Notes: generated by a model from the sequence alone, not told the origin. DNA of 64,000 nucleotides from Dictyophora rubrovolvata (GCA_029959195.1 CP114119.1:2728001-2792000), one strand, 5' to 3'. Positions 10,657-22,653 are shown, numbered from the stretch's first letter. Translations and numbers: made by a program.

Positions 10657-11818
10657 ATGTCTTCAGCCGCTGCCCCCGCAAAATCGACTGTTTTCGTCCT
10701 GGGGGGAAGTGGAAACACTGGATCGTATGTCGTTGAAGGTCTTCTCCAATCAGGTCATTTCGTACGTCAATATTTCAATGATGAGCATCTTTATCTATCA
10801 AAACACTCAGAAACTGCTATTCTCTCATTCAGAATGTCATTGTTCTTACACGACCTGGTTCTGAAGGAAAGGCTAGGATTCAATCTCTGAAACAAAAAGG
10901 CGTGGAAATTCGACTCGGGGATTTTTCTCAAGCCTCCGTTGCCGAGTTGGAGAAACTTCTCGAAGGGGTTAATATCGTTCTCAGTCTCGTTAATGTCATG
11001 GTACTAGATGAACAGAAGAAGGTTTTCCAAGCTGCGAAGAATGTTGGCGTTCAACGCGTTGTACCGTCTGAGTTCGCGTTTCCCTGTCCTCCGGAGAGGG
11101 GACCCTATTTAGTTAATAAGGTACACTCGGTTTATCTCTCTATTTTGGCGAGTCTGGGCTGATTTTTTCCCGCAGAAACGGGCCATAATATCCTTCATAA
11201 AAGAATTGGGCATCGGTTACACTATTATTGACGTAGGCTGGTGGATGGAATTGGTCCTTCCGTTTCCTCCCAGTGACCAAGGTCCTGTCGCTGACATGTC
11301 CCGCACTTTTGTTGGTGCTGGTGATGTCAAAATTGCCTTGACCTCCCGTGTGGACATCGGTCGATTCGTGGCTCGTATTCTTGCCGACCCGCGCACACTC
11401 AATAAACATGTCTTCTGCCATGCCGAGGAACTTACACAAACGGAAGTTTACCGTATCGCCGAGGAAATTAGTGGAGAAAATTTCGACTTGGTTAAGAGCC
11501 AGGTACGTAATATGCTTTCGTTTGGAACTTCCATTCTACTTCTCGAGTTCCGGACAGTTACCTGCGAACGTTCTAACGGAAGAGGTCCCTCAGACGAAGG
11601 AACAGTTCAGGAGCAACCCTTCGGACATGCAACTTCGCTTCAAACTAATTTTCCAGGAATATCTCAGTTCATTATTCGTTTTTGGGGATAATACCCTCGA
11701 AACTGCGAAAAGGCTGGGAGCCTTGGATGCACGAGCGCTTTATCCAGATTTTGAGCCGACCAGGCTTAAAGAATATGCTGTGGAATTCTACAAGAAACGA
11801 CCAGATTTTGAATATTAA
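10657..11818 (+). CDS. NmrA/isoflavone-reductase-like NADPH oxidoreductase, copy 1
   Basis: Four exons encode about 326 residues. The Rossmann start VFVLGGSGNTGSYVVEGLL carries the GxxGxxG NADPH-binding motif. VVPSEF and the following lysine-rich turn (VNK-KRAI) match the position of the catalytic lysine in plant isoflavone/phenylcoumaran benzylic ether reductases. YTIIDVGWWMELVLP and RVDIGRFVARILADPRTLN are typical of the fungal NmrA-like branch. The C-terminus ends EFYKKRPDFEY. Introns follow GHF, VNK and KSQ, as in the other copies. It should be a soluble cytosolic NADPH-dependent reductase; the substrate is unknown. It lies downstream of a P450 on the same strand, and the pair is mirrored in the right arm. 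Confidence 0.85.
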
Positions 11819-12124
11819 AGTCTGTGGGAAGTTATCCCAGTACGACTCAATGTGTATGTATTAGCGACGGCGACGAACGATACTTAATACATGGTGAACT
11901 TGAAGTAGGTTCATGAATTTAAATACCATGAATGGGGTGTAATCATTTTGTATTTCTAAACTTACAGTTGTTTTCAACTTTTTGGTTAATGTCATTTCGC
12001 CACGTGCAGTAATATTCTCTTCAGGACCGAAGATGACCACTGGTGTGGATGAGGCGGTTCCGAAGAAATGAGGGAATGGAGACGATATGTGCGAGTTTTG
12101 CTTACTTTTGATTGGCACAGATTA

Positions 12125-12161
12125 GTTACTGTTACCACCAATCTATGCCTGACGTTACAAA
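12125..12161 (+). promoter_or_regulatory. Shared NmrA upstream element, copy 2
   Basis: It contains GTTACCACCAATCTATGCC followed by TGACGTTACAAA, an evident relative of 10417-10453. It is kept although the gene below it is decayed. Confidence 0.4.
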
Positions 12162-12514
12162 TACCATTATTATTCGAGCCATCTAAGCCCGCCTTTTGTA
12201 AATGTGAAACAAATACCTTGCATTCAATTGGTTCAGCACGGTACGCTATAGCATCTCTCTGACTAACACGATGCCCTTGACAGCATGTTCCATAGATTTA
12301 CCGCCCCAAAAATTAGTCATCATTTTGCAAAAAAACATCTGGAAATGTGGCGCGGATCCACTGAAGTGGTCATGTGCATTGACAAGCTTCTCTCCTGACA
12401 TAAAAATATATGGGGCTATCGAACCCAAAGCTTCGCTGACTGTAGTACTGCATCTGATTCTTCTTCATCTGATTTCAACTCTAATCTTTCAGAACATGTA
12501 AGCGCCAGGTTGGG

Positions 12515-12521
12515 TATAAAA
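12515..12521 (+). promoter_or_regulatory. TATA box of NmrA copy 2
   Basis: TATAAAA lies 33 bp before the copy 2 ATG, at the position seen in the intact copies. Confidence 0.45.
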
Positions 12522-12554
12522 ACCACTGTCTACTCATTCCTAATTAAGTACACC

Positions 12555-14085
12555 ATGTCCACAGCAGTCACTTCTAATACTAAATCTACCGTTTTCATCT
12601 TGGGCATCGTTTCGGGGGTGGCAATACTGGACTATTCGTTGTTGACGGTCTCCTTCAATCAGGGAATTTCGTAAGTTGATGATCTATCCCCATTGATAGA
12701 ATGCTCAAAGAAATTGTTAAGAATGTTATTGTTCTGACACGTCCAGCATCAGAAGGAAAACAAAGCATCCAAGCTCTGAAGCAGAAATGCATAGAAATCT
12801 GACTTGGGGACATTTCTAAAGCTTCCGTCGCTGGACTGGAAGAACTATATTTCTCGTATTTTATCCCATCTCTTGTGTTTCCCTCTCCTTCTGTATTCCC
12901 ATTTTCCCTTCAATGGGCGCTGAGTGCCCGTTCTCATCAGAGCCATGGCCTAGGCCCTGGCTAAAAGTCCGGGACCGGCGCGTATCCGCACCCAGTCCAT
13001 GAACTGAAGGCCGCATGTGGCCTTCGCCGTTTTTCATAGTATATAGTTAGTAGCCCTAGAGGAGGGATCCCTAAGTTTGTTCTCTTAGGATCCCCTCCCT
13101 CTAGGTGAGTTAGTATTATTCCTAGAATATATTTTGCTTAGGATCCCCTCCCTCTAGTCTGAGTGAGTAGCCCTGACAACTGGAAGAACTTCTGAAGAGA
13201 GGTGAATATCGTTTTGAGTTTGATCAATGTCACTGCGTTAGAGGAGCAAAAAAAAAATTTTCCAAGCTGCGAAGAACGTAGGTGTAGAGCGTGTTGTACC
13301 ATCCGAGTTCGCAATTCCTTGTCCTCCGGGAAGAAAAGTTCACTTAATTGACAAGGTATTACCTTCTTTCTGCATCTCTACTTTGACTGCAACAGGTGAA
13401 CTGATTTCCCACAGAAACTGGCCATAAGACCCTTTATAAAGGAGTTTAATTGGACATGGGTTACACTATTATTGATGTTGGCTGGTGGATGGAATTGGTC
13501 CTTCCGTATCCGTCTAGCGAGAAAGGCATTACTGCTGATTTGACACACATTTGTCGGTGCTGGTGATGTTAAAACATGTCATAACTCGCACGGATATCGG
13601 TCGGTTTGTGGCTCGTATTCTCACGGACCCGCGTACACTCAATAGCTATAGTATGTCTTTTGTCATGCCGAAGAAGTTACACAGACAGGGGTTTATCGCG
13701 TTGCTGAGGAAGTCAGTGGAGAAAATTTCAACTCTGTGAAGAACCAGGTGAGTTACAGTCGTTTGTGTAATATCAACATGCTTTCAGAATCTCTCTATTT
13801 AACTATCTAATCACGAATAGTTCAAGCTATCTGCGAATGATTTGGCAGAATTGATTTCACAGGAGAGGAACTTCAACACTTCGGGGACACAAATTAATTT
13901 CAAATTAATCCCACTGGAATATTTCAATTCGCTATTCGTCTTCGGGGACAACATGTGCACCCTTAAAGGTGCAAAAAGGCTTGGAGCTTTGGATGCACGA
14001 ACCCTCTACCCAGATTTCAAACCGATAACATTGAAGGAATACGCCGTAGAATTCTACCAAAAATCGAATATGCAATCCCGTAGAA
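12555..14085 (+). pseudogene. NmrA/isoflavone-reductase-like pseudogene, copy 2
   Basis: The start MSTAVTSNTKSTVFILG and later stretches of all four exons are recognisable, in the order of copy 1. The gene is broken several ways. Extra bases disrupt the glycine-rich NADPH loop. A TGA replaces the Arg codon in the EIRLGD motif. A 332-bp insertion splits exon 2 inside GLEELLK. Small indels disrupt the EEQKKVFQ region, the start of exon 3 (TTTAATTGGACATGG), the THTFVGAGDVK stretch and the C-terminus after EFYQK. Long pieces such as VGWWMELVLPYPSS and GRFVARILTDPRTLN remain. It is no longer able to give a full protein. Confidence 0.85.
12835..13190. mobile_element. 332-bp unclassified insertion with 12-bp target duplication
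   Basis: The sequence ACTGGAAGAACT occurs at 12835-12846 and again at 13179-13190. In intact paralogues the corresponding codons (L-E-E-L) occur once, so this is a true target-site duplication and the insert is 12847-13178. The insert has no coding capacity. It carries the motif GGATCC(C)CTCCCTCTAG twice in direct order and once inverted nearby (around 13057-13157), giving hairpin potential, plus a GC-richer segment (about 12930-13030). A 12-bp duplication suits a SINE-like or other non-autonomous element. No poly-A tail or tRNA-like box was seen, so the family stays open. Confidence 0.7.
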
Positions 14086-15843
14086 TCCAGCACTGCGGCT
14101 GTTGAGAGTCGGTAGCTGCGCAATTCAAAGTCCAGACGTCTGTACTCGTTCTTGGCATACAGCTGGCTGAAGCAGTTCATTTAGTTTATAGTATGTTTAA
14201 TACAAGTAATTGTGCAGTAATATATTCAATAGTCTACTTGGGGACAGTGCGAAGGTCAGAATAAAGCTTTCACTACTGGTAGCACTCTAAAAAATACCCA
14301 TGAAATTTATTGCAATGTTGGGATCGCTCTGTTTATCTCGGAAGCCAAATCTAATAATTCTTTGGAAATCATTTGGACGGTGTTATAAGGAGTCTGGAGG
14401 GGAGCGGCGAGCCAGACACGCCATCAAGGCCATCAACAGCTTGGCTCAGCAGGATCAGCGCCCGTATTCGATACCTCTGGGCTTGTAAGTAATTCAATAC
14501 CCTCTGTATGGACAGACACTGGTGATATTTAGTAGGGACTAACCTCAACGCCATATTCGACGCGTCACAGATTGGGTACTACGTGGATCTATCCATCATG
14601 TGCTACGCAGACTGGAGGTTGCAGACGTAAGTTTTCTTTATATCTCAAAAAAATTTGTTGTTAACGATACATATAATATCTGAGGGCATCTATCTGCCAA
14701 CTCCCAGAGACACCTGCCAGCATATCACCTGGACCGTTTCTCCAGTTGATGTGAGGCAAATCTTCAGGGAGTCAGGCTTCAAGTTTGCCCACACTTCCCA
14801 GTCATGAGTCCGCTCAATCTTCTGAGCCGTACTTGGGAGTTGATCGCGATCCGATAGCCTACACTTTGCAATTGTCAGAGGCTACGACAACCACGACGAA
14901 TATACCCCACTGCGCATCATATGTTTCTTGTACCCCTTCATTCCATTCCTCCACTCAAGCTCTATTCTCTCAACCAAGCAAACATAACCGCTCGCTACTC
15001 TCCCGTCGACGCCCGATCCACACCAATTCCAACACACCAATTCCAACACAACTCGGCGTCCAACGTTCAGTCTGAAACGTCATTAGTGCACATGCGCTTG
15101 AAGCGCCCGTTCATCTACAGCTCTATGACACGCTCTGGTGCTCACTGCTGAACACAAGAAGACATCAATGGTATAGTTACCAGGACGAGTTCTTATATAG
15201 CTTTCCTGGCGGATGTCCTCAGTATTTAGCCTTTATATCATAACATTATTGCCATCTTGACGACAACATTTAGTTTGTGCACAAAGGGCGAGAACGATCG
15301 ATAAATAAAAAAAACACCAACATCACCGGGAGCATATATAAGCACTTTTCTTATTGTATCCATTTTTGGTCGTTGTCAGATCTCATCAAATTGAGTAAAT
15401 TTACGTCACAGATTGACTGATAATTTTTTTCCATTGTGCTCCGTAAACGGGAACCGAGTTGGACCCTTTGGACATCATGATATGCCGATACGTCTTCACC
15501 CTGAAATTTATAGCTAGGGAATAGAACCTGGTTAACTCAACTTCCTTTGTTTCTTTGGATGGGAAGGTTCGGGTCTTTTCAGGCTGAAACCATTTCTGGG
15601 ATCATTTATCGAAGAGCCTGATGAGAGAAGTATATGTTAGAAATTTATAGAGAAATTTTTTGAAACAAAATTCTAGTTTGAAGACCTTGCTTACTTTTGA
15701 GCGCTTGAGTTTTTGTCTAGTGGCTATACGACGCGCAGTAATACTTGACCCTTTCAAACTCCGCCGACTCGACTCATACTCATTTCCGTCTTCAACGCCA
15801 CACGGAACAACGGCATTGGTGATTCGAATCCGCTCTGTCAATC
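14086..15843. other. Gene-poor stretch with coding-like debris
   Basis: At 14370-14830 short stretches look exonic: a plus-strand run reading ARHAIKAINSLAQQDQRPYS, then TNLNAIFDASQIGYYVDLS with a GT-rich break after it, then a tail ending in TGA near 14807. No family is recognised and no full gene can be joined. I see nothing in the rest, which is AT-rich. Confidence 0.3.
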
Positions 15844-16721
15844 ATGAAACGTTTACCTTTCGAGATACTGCTTATCATCAGTGAATACATCCTGGACGAT
15901 CCTACACTGGATTGGTTCAGTGACCTGATGCTCTGACTCCCTTGCATTAACAAGCAACTACGATGGGTTTATTTGTTTAAGACATCGCTGGATGTCTGTA
16001 TTACCTTCAAGAGGCTTCTACCAATACTGGGTATCCGAGTTGGAGAGTCTTCCACGGGATCATGTTCTAAATACACGGTGTCGCTCCTTGAACTTTCGCT
16101 TGGAATATTGTTCTCGTGAAATCTGGTTTCACAAGCAATACTTGCTCAGAGTCAAGTCGGGAAATGAAGACCCGGTGCCCTACTTTATGGGTAACATTTT
16201 TAACTTAAAAGGGTCTGTTTCCCAATTTCTCCACCGGCATCCACATGCATTTTGGTGTATATGCTGGCATAAGTTTCGACCCTTACAATTTTCTATTCCC
16301 GGCATGCCTACCGAAATCAGTCAGTGCGCTTTATCTACATTATTATGTTCCTAAGGAATTGAGGAATGTGCCCTATTTCGGAGAACAACCCGCTTTGACG
16401 ACAAACACCGATACGCTTTTCAAGTCGTAAACACCGATCAGAAGTACTGGACATTTAGGTAACGGGAGATGAAGTGCAAGACGAAATAGGAACACATTAC
16501 ACAGATGGGCGGTGCCCATATTTCGTGAAATTGCAAGGCTCTGGGGCTCACTTTTCGATGTAACGCCGCGTCTTTTCGTACGGGGGATCCCCAGGCCTAT
16601 CGAGAAAGCTTCAAAGAATATTATTTCTATGAATATGAAGGAAGCGTTTGAGTACTATTCTAAACGTCAGCGCCTTGAAGAAATTGGATGGGATTGGCGT
16701 TCCCGAGCACACCCGCTGTGA
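15844..16721 (+). pseudogene. F-box-like gene remnant
   Basis: ATG 15844 opens MKRLPFEILLIISEYILDD, the usual start of a fungal F-box domain, followed after one in-frame TGA by LPCINKQLRWVYLFKTSLD. Coding-like sequence then continues in other frames (REIWFHKQYLLRVKSGNED; PYNFLFPACLPKSVSALYL) and ends with RQRLEEIGWDWRSRAHPL at 16721. Several frame breaks with no splice sites to explain them suggest a decayed F-box/LRR-type gene, a family that expands and decays rapidly in Agaricomycetes. It could instead be an intact gene with introns I did not place. Confidence 0.4.
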
Positions 16722-17742
16722 CAGTCAGGTAGTCAGAAGAAAAAAAGGGTTCTACGCCTCATACAAAAGTTTTCGGCGTTAAAGTCATCCTTAAGAAGGG
16801 TTCGAGACTGTAGGTTATTCAAAAATTAGGAAGAATTTAATTTGTAGCGCATTTTGAAACACTGTAATCCAAGGGGGGATAGATAACTGGCTGTATTAGC
16901 TGTTTTCGTATTTCAATACAAGCTTCATAAAAGGTCCTTATCGATAAAACATAGCAACCCAAACAAAATTAACGTACAGTAAATAGATACAACACTTCAA
17001 GTTGTACAGTTGTACTGTTATTCCAGCTGTGATGCCTTGTGGACCTAAACCTGCTATGGCCACAGGGAACATAACCTCCCCGCCCACAGAGCAGGCTACG
17101 AGACGGGTCCTTATGCTGTAGCGACTAACTGACAGCAGCTACCCCTTGAGTACTAGGATGATGCCCTGCTGGAGAGCCTGCCGTGAGAAATGACGTAAAA
17201 TGAATAATGCCAATGGAGAACGTCTCATCGCTCAATTGCTCTAGCGCGACGATGGTAAGAGCAATGAGCATCGGGTATAATGAGCAAGGGCGCCCGCGAC
17301 GTTGGCGCGCCGCCGTGCCGAGGCCTGCCTATTTATACATGCTGGAACATGTGACCTTTTCTCGAACCAAGCTCAAGTTCCTCTGTCATGGCACGCACCG
17401 TCCGCCTTATCTCAATCTTTATAATGGGCCCGTGAAAGAAAGTCCGGTTGATCACACGAAATCCTCATTTATCGATGGGGCTATCGGGCTGCTCTATGGC
17501 ACGGTTGGCATCCTTAAACTATTTTTATTATATATAAGTTAGCCAAGTTCGTCATGGTGTGTTACACACGAAAGGTGAGCACATACGGCTACTATTTCTT
17601 CAGCAACCAGTGCTCATTTGTTTGTAAACACGGGCGTGCTGTTCAGTGTTGACCTAATAGCGCCTACGCTGGACGCCACTGCCGCTACGGTTTACAGAAA
17701 CCGCATGCGAAGGGACGCAGTACGCGATTCTTTGACTCGCTA
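16722..17742. other. Intergenic region
   Basis: No recognisable gene. A GC-rich patch at 17280-17330 lies in an open frame (17207-17542) that shows no family-like sequence. Confidence 0.35.
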
Positions 17743-18090
17743 TTGCTTAAAATTCACTTCCATAAGATTATCGCTTCGCGCGTCAATCCTCTCCTTCAAG
17801 TTGTCGATCAGCGTCAACCCATCATAGATAATCTTGTAGATGCAGCAGATGCAGCAAAGAAGAAGACGAATAGTTGGAAGGTGGCGCGAAAATACAAGGA
17901 GTATGTTTTTGTTCCTTCTTCCCTCGGCGGTCTCATAATGTCTGATCAGGGTTATGACTAAGTGTCGGGTGGCCCTTGACGAGCTGAAAGATCAAAGGGC
18001 GACAAAGACCCCAAAAGAGTTGCACAAGTCAATTGACAGTGGACACTATTTCAAAAAAAAAGCTCACAGACGCAAGAGAAGGATTTTTTG
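17743..18090 (+). CDS. Possible small hypothetical gene
   Basis: A two-exon model starts MLKIHFHKIIASRVNPLLQV. It joins KYKE to VMTKCRVALDELKDQR across a GTATGT...GATCAG intron and ends in a basic stretch, KKKAHRRKRRIF. It is helical and polar with no family I know. An open frame from 18157 to 18453 (MEKKPKSEKTQNDVSS to SIWGVTRM) may be a further exon, but no join keeps both in frame. This could be a gene fragment. Confidence 0.25.
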
Positions 18091-18156
18091 TGAGTAACTA
18101 TATTTTTGCTCTACCACTAGTTTTCATCCCACCACAGGCAGTTAAATGAGATAGGA

Positions 18157-18453
18157 ATGGAGAAAAAACCTAAGTCTGAAAAGACTCAGAATGACGTCTC
18201 TTCTTATCCGCGATCGCTCCCAGTTTTAACGTATTATCAAAACATTGGGCGGATCCGACATGAAGGTATAGCTTTCCCCATAACTCTCGATAGTGAACGT
18301 CACCCAAGCCCGTCGGAAGAGGAAGATCTTTTTGGAGCAGCCGCTCTTCGCAACAGCACACCTGTAATTCCGACGAACGTCCTCTTTAATTTGGATATTG
18401 TGAAAGTCAGGAGCAGGAAGGGACTATCTATATGGGGTGTGACACGCATGTAA
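18157..18453 (+). CDS. Hypothetical ORF, 98 residues
   Basis: The ORF is polar at its start (MEKKPKSEKTQ) and acidic in the middle (HPSPSEEEDLFG), with no recognised domain. The frame is open upstream to an acceptor-like CCACAG at about 18138 (QLNEIGMEKK), so it may be a last exon of an otherwise unrecognised gene. Confidence 0.25.
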   Translation: MEKKPKSEKTQNDVSSYPRSLPVLTYYQNIGRIRHEGIAFPITLDSERHPSPSEEEDLFGAAALRNSTPVIPTNVLFNLDIVKVRSRKGLSIWGVTRM

Positions 18454-18963
18454 CTGACATGATGAGTAATGTACGATGGACTTCTACAATATGCATTGCT
18501 AGATTCCAATATTTATTTTCTGTATGCATTACTCCACTCTTTGAGACACACCCTCATTATCATGCGCCCCTAGAATATTGTAACTTGTAAAAAAAAAGCA
18601 CAAACACGAATGTAGAATCTTCATTTAGTTATAAATAACTACGCCCGACTACAACAACAACGAACGAAAAAACCTTTGAGAATTCACGAGTTACGCCTCT
18701 CCAGCTCGCACCGCACCCGTAACTTTGAAAATAGAATGTCATACACAACTACACTGTAGCGTGAACAAGAAAAACTGGGGTATGTTAAGCATACGCAAGC
18801 ACATCACAAAAGAAAAAAAAAAGAAAACCGAAACATGAAACGAAAGACCTTTGTCGTTTCGATGCTACTGGGAAAGAAGAACGCGTACGATCAAAAAAAG
18901 GCGGAAGAATGATAGAAAAAGTCCGAAAGAAGAAGGGATTACAAAAATGGTTGCTCTCTCGTT
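18454..18963. other. Purine-rich intergenic and 3' region
   Basis: A-rich sequence with no gene. It lies directly beyond the chitin synthase stop and probably holds its 3' untranslated region. Confidence 0.5.
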
Positions 18964-21900
18964 CTAGTGCCCGAACAATCGGAATATCAAATAGAGCGAT
19001 GAGCCGACAAAGCGAACAGCGGAAAGGACAGCAAGCGAGTAAAAGAGTAAAGCTAGGTATGGATTGAACGTGGCATTTTGTGTAGGTGCGACGTGATTTC
19101 TAACCCAATTGTCGAATGCCGTGGACTATATTCACATAAAAAAAAAAAAAGGTCAGCCACCTATCAGCGACCAAAAAAAAAAGAAACCGCTTGCGCACAG
19201 TAAAAACAACGATCATGAGCATGTTAGTCCCAACCCACGCCAACACAACATTAGTCCTTGAATTCCGATCATGATCCGCCTGCTTCGTAGCCGCATCCCG
19301 GTGTTCTCTCTCCTTGGGAGGAGGAACACGCAACGCCGAACGAGAAGCAGCCCACATGCTATCCACATCTTCACGGACCGTTGGAATTTCAACTTCTATA
19401 ACCTCTTTTCCGTCGGCCGCTTTGACTTTTTTGGCACTGCCTAGATCTTTTGCGGCTCCGTTGTCGCCTTTGGTACCCCACGTTACGTCGTGGAGGTTGC
19501 ACATTGCGTACATCACTGTATATTATATATATGTGTGTGGGTTAGTGTTTTGTGTGTTGGGAATGAGGAAAGGGGGTGTACTCAGGATGTTAACGTCTGT
19601 GTGGATGGTGGTGGTGGTTAGATGATTATGTACCTTGACTTTCTTTGTGAGAAGGAGACTTACAAGTCGGCAAAAGGAACATGTACTGCAAGAAACTTGT
19701 AAACATGTGCCATCTTTGGTAAACCAGCGACGTTAGCGCCAAGTCAATGATATAAAGATCAAGAGATAAAACATACGGCTCGAGATGAATGATAGACGAG
19801 AACAGATACAATCCATACGTAGCCGCAAGCGAAATAACCTGGAAAACCATCTTAGCAATCAATCCAACGTACTTGGTATCCAAGATCTTACAATTTCACG
19901 GAACGTCCCATTAACTTCAATAACACTACGAAAAAGAAAAAGAAAATAAAGGCAACCCTCGGTTTGATAGAAATGACGCACTGTCCAATGTTTTTCCAAT
20001 CAGCAGCAGTCTTGGGGACGGCGAGATACACTGTCCATCCTGCACACCACAATGTAACGCAGTTTACAAAGCCAAAGAGGACGATAGCGAGAGTGTATAT
20101 CCATTTGGATCCTTGAGGTCGGTTACCGAGTGAGCAGACAACGATTACGAATAACAAGGCGATATAAAGCTAGGGACACGTAAGAAAGATAAAAAACATT
20201 TATACGGCTTGCTTATTCCACCTTAAGGATAATCTCAAACACATCCTGCCCAGCACCTTTCGCCAAAAAGTTAAAAGCATCAGTTTGCGAATTCTGAGTA
20301 GCAGCCGAAACCAAAAAGAAAAACGCGAGGTAAAAATTAGCCAAAGAAGTCCACGTGAAAAAAAGCTGGACGGCGTTATATATGAACTCGAGTTGCAATA
20401 TTATTTTGCGGAAGAAGTTTTGGCCGGATGTCCAGATGCGGAAGAAGAATAAGGTGGCGTGGATGGCTGCGAATAAGGAGCCGTTGAGCCACCGACGACG
20501 TTGGCTTATTAGTTCGGGGACTGTTGTGGGTACGTCTGTTGCTGCTTTTGCGCTTTTGACGTAGCGGAGTCTGGTGGGATAGGTTAGGGTGGGAAGTTAA
20601 GAGGAGAGTGTCGGGAAGGGAAAGACGTACACCCAGCCTTCGCGTTTCTTGGTTACTATTTCGAAGCAGAGGATACGATCTGGTGAAAGAAAGAAAGAAA
20701 TGTCGGTGGTTGAGTAGAAGCGGATTTGAATGCACGAAACGAACCTTCAGCCAGATACATGTTACGTTCTATGTGGTTAAGGGTTAGCGCCTCGGGAATG
20801 ACACCATGAACATTCAAAACAACTAAGAACGAACCGAAAAGACCGGCACTTGCTGCGCCAGAGTGCATCTCTTCTCCTTTAAAGTAACTTGCGAGGGGAC
20901 CTGTTCCGTCGGGGTTATTGAGGAGTGCTTTGTAGCGGTAGGCACTGAATGCTCCGGGGAGTACGCTAATGTATCCAAAGACACTCTACACACGGTGCGT
21001 TAAAACGAGATGGAGATCAGAGAACGTTGTGTTTTTTCTTACCTCGAGAGGTTTGTCGAGGATGTTGGACATTTTGTACTGGATGAGGAAAGTGTTGGGA
21101 GCGAGAGTAGAGTTGGTAGATATAGACGTACCTCAAAGTTCTGCGATGCGGCTAGAGGACTCGTGAGTAGCAATGAACATCCACGTCCAGTATCGACACA
21201 AATTCTGCGAACAACGCTCAACAAAGGCTTAAACAGGGCATGGGGGGGTACTAACTCTCCACAAGCACCACCAACGTTAGAATGCTTATCGAAACACTTC
21301 CATAATTCGTAAATAGAAGTACCCGTCGGTTTCGTTCCGACATCAAGAAGAATACAGACGTTCGGTTTAAGTAAGGGACAGAAAGCGTTGAAGAACCAAC
21401 GATGGCTGTTGAGTTTCTTTTTGTTCTGTTCTTTGAGACAGAAGATGATTTGCACGGGACATGCACCGGAGCTTACTTCGCCATTGGCTGAGACCACAAC
21501 TTGGGATGTGTATCTTGAAAGTGGGAAATGAGAAATAGCGCAATAAGGAAAAAGAAAAACGGTGGAAGGACGTACTCGTAAATATGGGCAGTGACGTCTT
21601 TGGATCCGACAGAGTCTTTGGCGATACCTTCTTGGTAGCATCCCATGAGGTTAAGGACTTGGAGAGTGCGCTTGTTGACTTTGTTTCGGCCGTCAGAGAC
21701 GACGCAGACTACTACTTTTTTCCAGCCTTCTGGGCCCCACGTCTTTGATTTGTGTCTGGAACAAAGGAAATTGACGTTCTTGATGACACTGGGAGATGAT
21801 AAGATGATGAGTGGTGAAAAAGGGAAACGACACGACTTACGCGTTCATTGTCTTGCAGAAGAGAACTTCATCTTCGTTGTACATTGTCATGACGATGAAG

Positions 21901-22386
21901 AGTTCCGTTTTGCGTCCGTAGAGAAAAGGTCTGAGGGAGTACTTTTGTCTGGCGAAATCGTCGGGATCGCATGTGGCTGCCGTATATCGCATGTGTGACA
22001 TTTCTTCGCTCTTGTCCTGGCCGACGATGATGTGACTCGGGACTTGAACATCGAGAACAAGATTTCCTTCTTGAAGCTCTACTTGACGTTTAGACTGGTA
22101 AAAAAAAAAAAAAAGCAAATTAGGGAGGGTGGAAACGGTTGTTAGGACGGTGTTCTGGACTCACGCGACGCCTCATGAGTTTTTCACGAGCATCCTGCCA
22201 ACCGGCATATGTTTCTGTTGCGGGATATGAACCTGGAACGAGACCGTTAAAGGGTGCTTGTGGGGGTGGATAAGCTTGATAAGGCTGGGGAGGAAGGTTG
22301 GGAGTGTGGTGAACATTGACTTCTGGGAGAAGATGCGCTTGAGAGTGAGCATAATCACTGTGATAAGACTTGGAGTCCCAGTTGTT

Positions 22387-22419
<33 letters not shown>

Positions 22420-22653
22420 GGCGGCGTCGCTGTAGTAGTAGTCTGCGATGGGGAGATTTGAGGTGGGATATTGGGAGCCTTGGTAGGATGGTTGTTGGGA
22501 AAGAGGCGGGGCGGGGGGGATTTGTGGGGGTGCGCCAGCGCGTTGGGCAATTGGAGAGGTTGGCTGTCGCTGTCGATAAGGATCACTCGCAGGTGCGGTA
22601 AAGTACGAATCTTGTTGTTGTTGCTGCTGGTTGCGGGGGAGATGATAAGCCAT
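18964..22653 (-). CDS. Chitin synthase (division 1)
   Basis: This multi-exon gene runs from ATG 22653 to TAG 18964. The N-terminal 180 residues are low-complexity: a poly-Gln run, Pro-rich stretches and about 13 consecutive Asn from a GTT repeat near 22384-22420. The chitin synthase N-domain follows (ILD/RRRVS region, [14 protein letters not shown]). The GT2 core has [35 protein letters not shown] and [13 protein letters not shown] has its Asp codon split by an intron near 20745, and the catalytic QRRRW lies in [15 protein letters not shown]. At least six membrane helices end the protein ([32 protein letters not shown] and others), and the last residues are LIFRLFGH. It polymerises GlcNAc from UDP-GlcNAc at the plasma membrane. 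It is divergently paired with NTE1. Confidence 0.9.

Larger units (their letters stand above)
5825..12030. repeat. Left arm of a large inverted segmental duplication
   Basis: This arm mirrors 47665-57805. It has two homologous blocks: about 5825-6766 (pairs with 57805-56838; NOPCHAP1-like gene and its promoter) and about 7275-12030 (pairs with 52525-47665; P450, intergenic region, NmrA gene and its 3' flank). A 0.5-kb stretch between the blocks has no match in the right arm. Coding blocks compared by eye differ at roughly one base in ten, so the duplication is not recent. Arm ends are approximate. Confidence 0.8.
11819..12554. other. Intergenic region between NmrA copies 1 and 2
   Basis: The first roughly 210 bp match the 3' flank of copy 6 in the right arm (to about 47665). 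The rest holds the upstream element (12125-12161) and TATA box of the decayed copy 2. No gene is seen. Confidence 0.5.

Noticed and set aside
12847-13178. Reading the insertion as a solo LTR
   Set aside because: The reverse strand begins TG but does not end CA, and the 12-bp duplication is longer than usual for LTR elements. Kept as unclassified.
13932-14180. Minus-strand ORF overlapping the end of the NmrA pseudogene
   Set aside because: Its second half is the antisense of NmrA exon 4. The first half (MNCFSQLYAKNEYRRLDFEL) looks protein-like, but no gene can be built around it.
20376-20735. Overlapping ORFs inside chitin synthase
   Set aside because: They are shadows in other frames of the membrane and catalytic exons.
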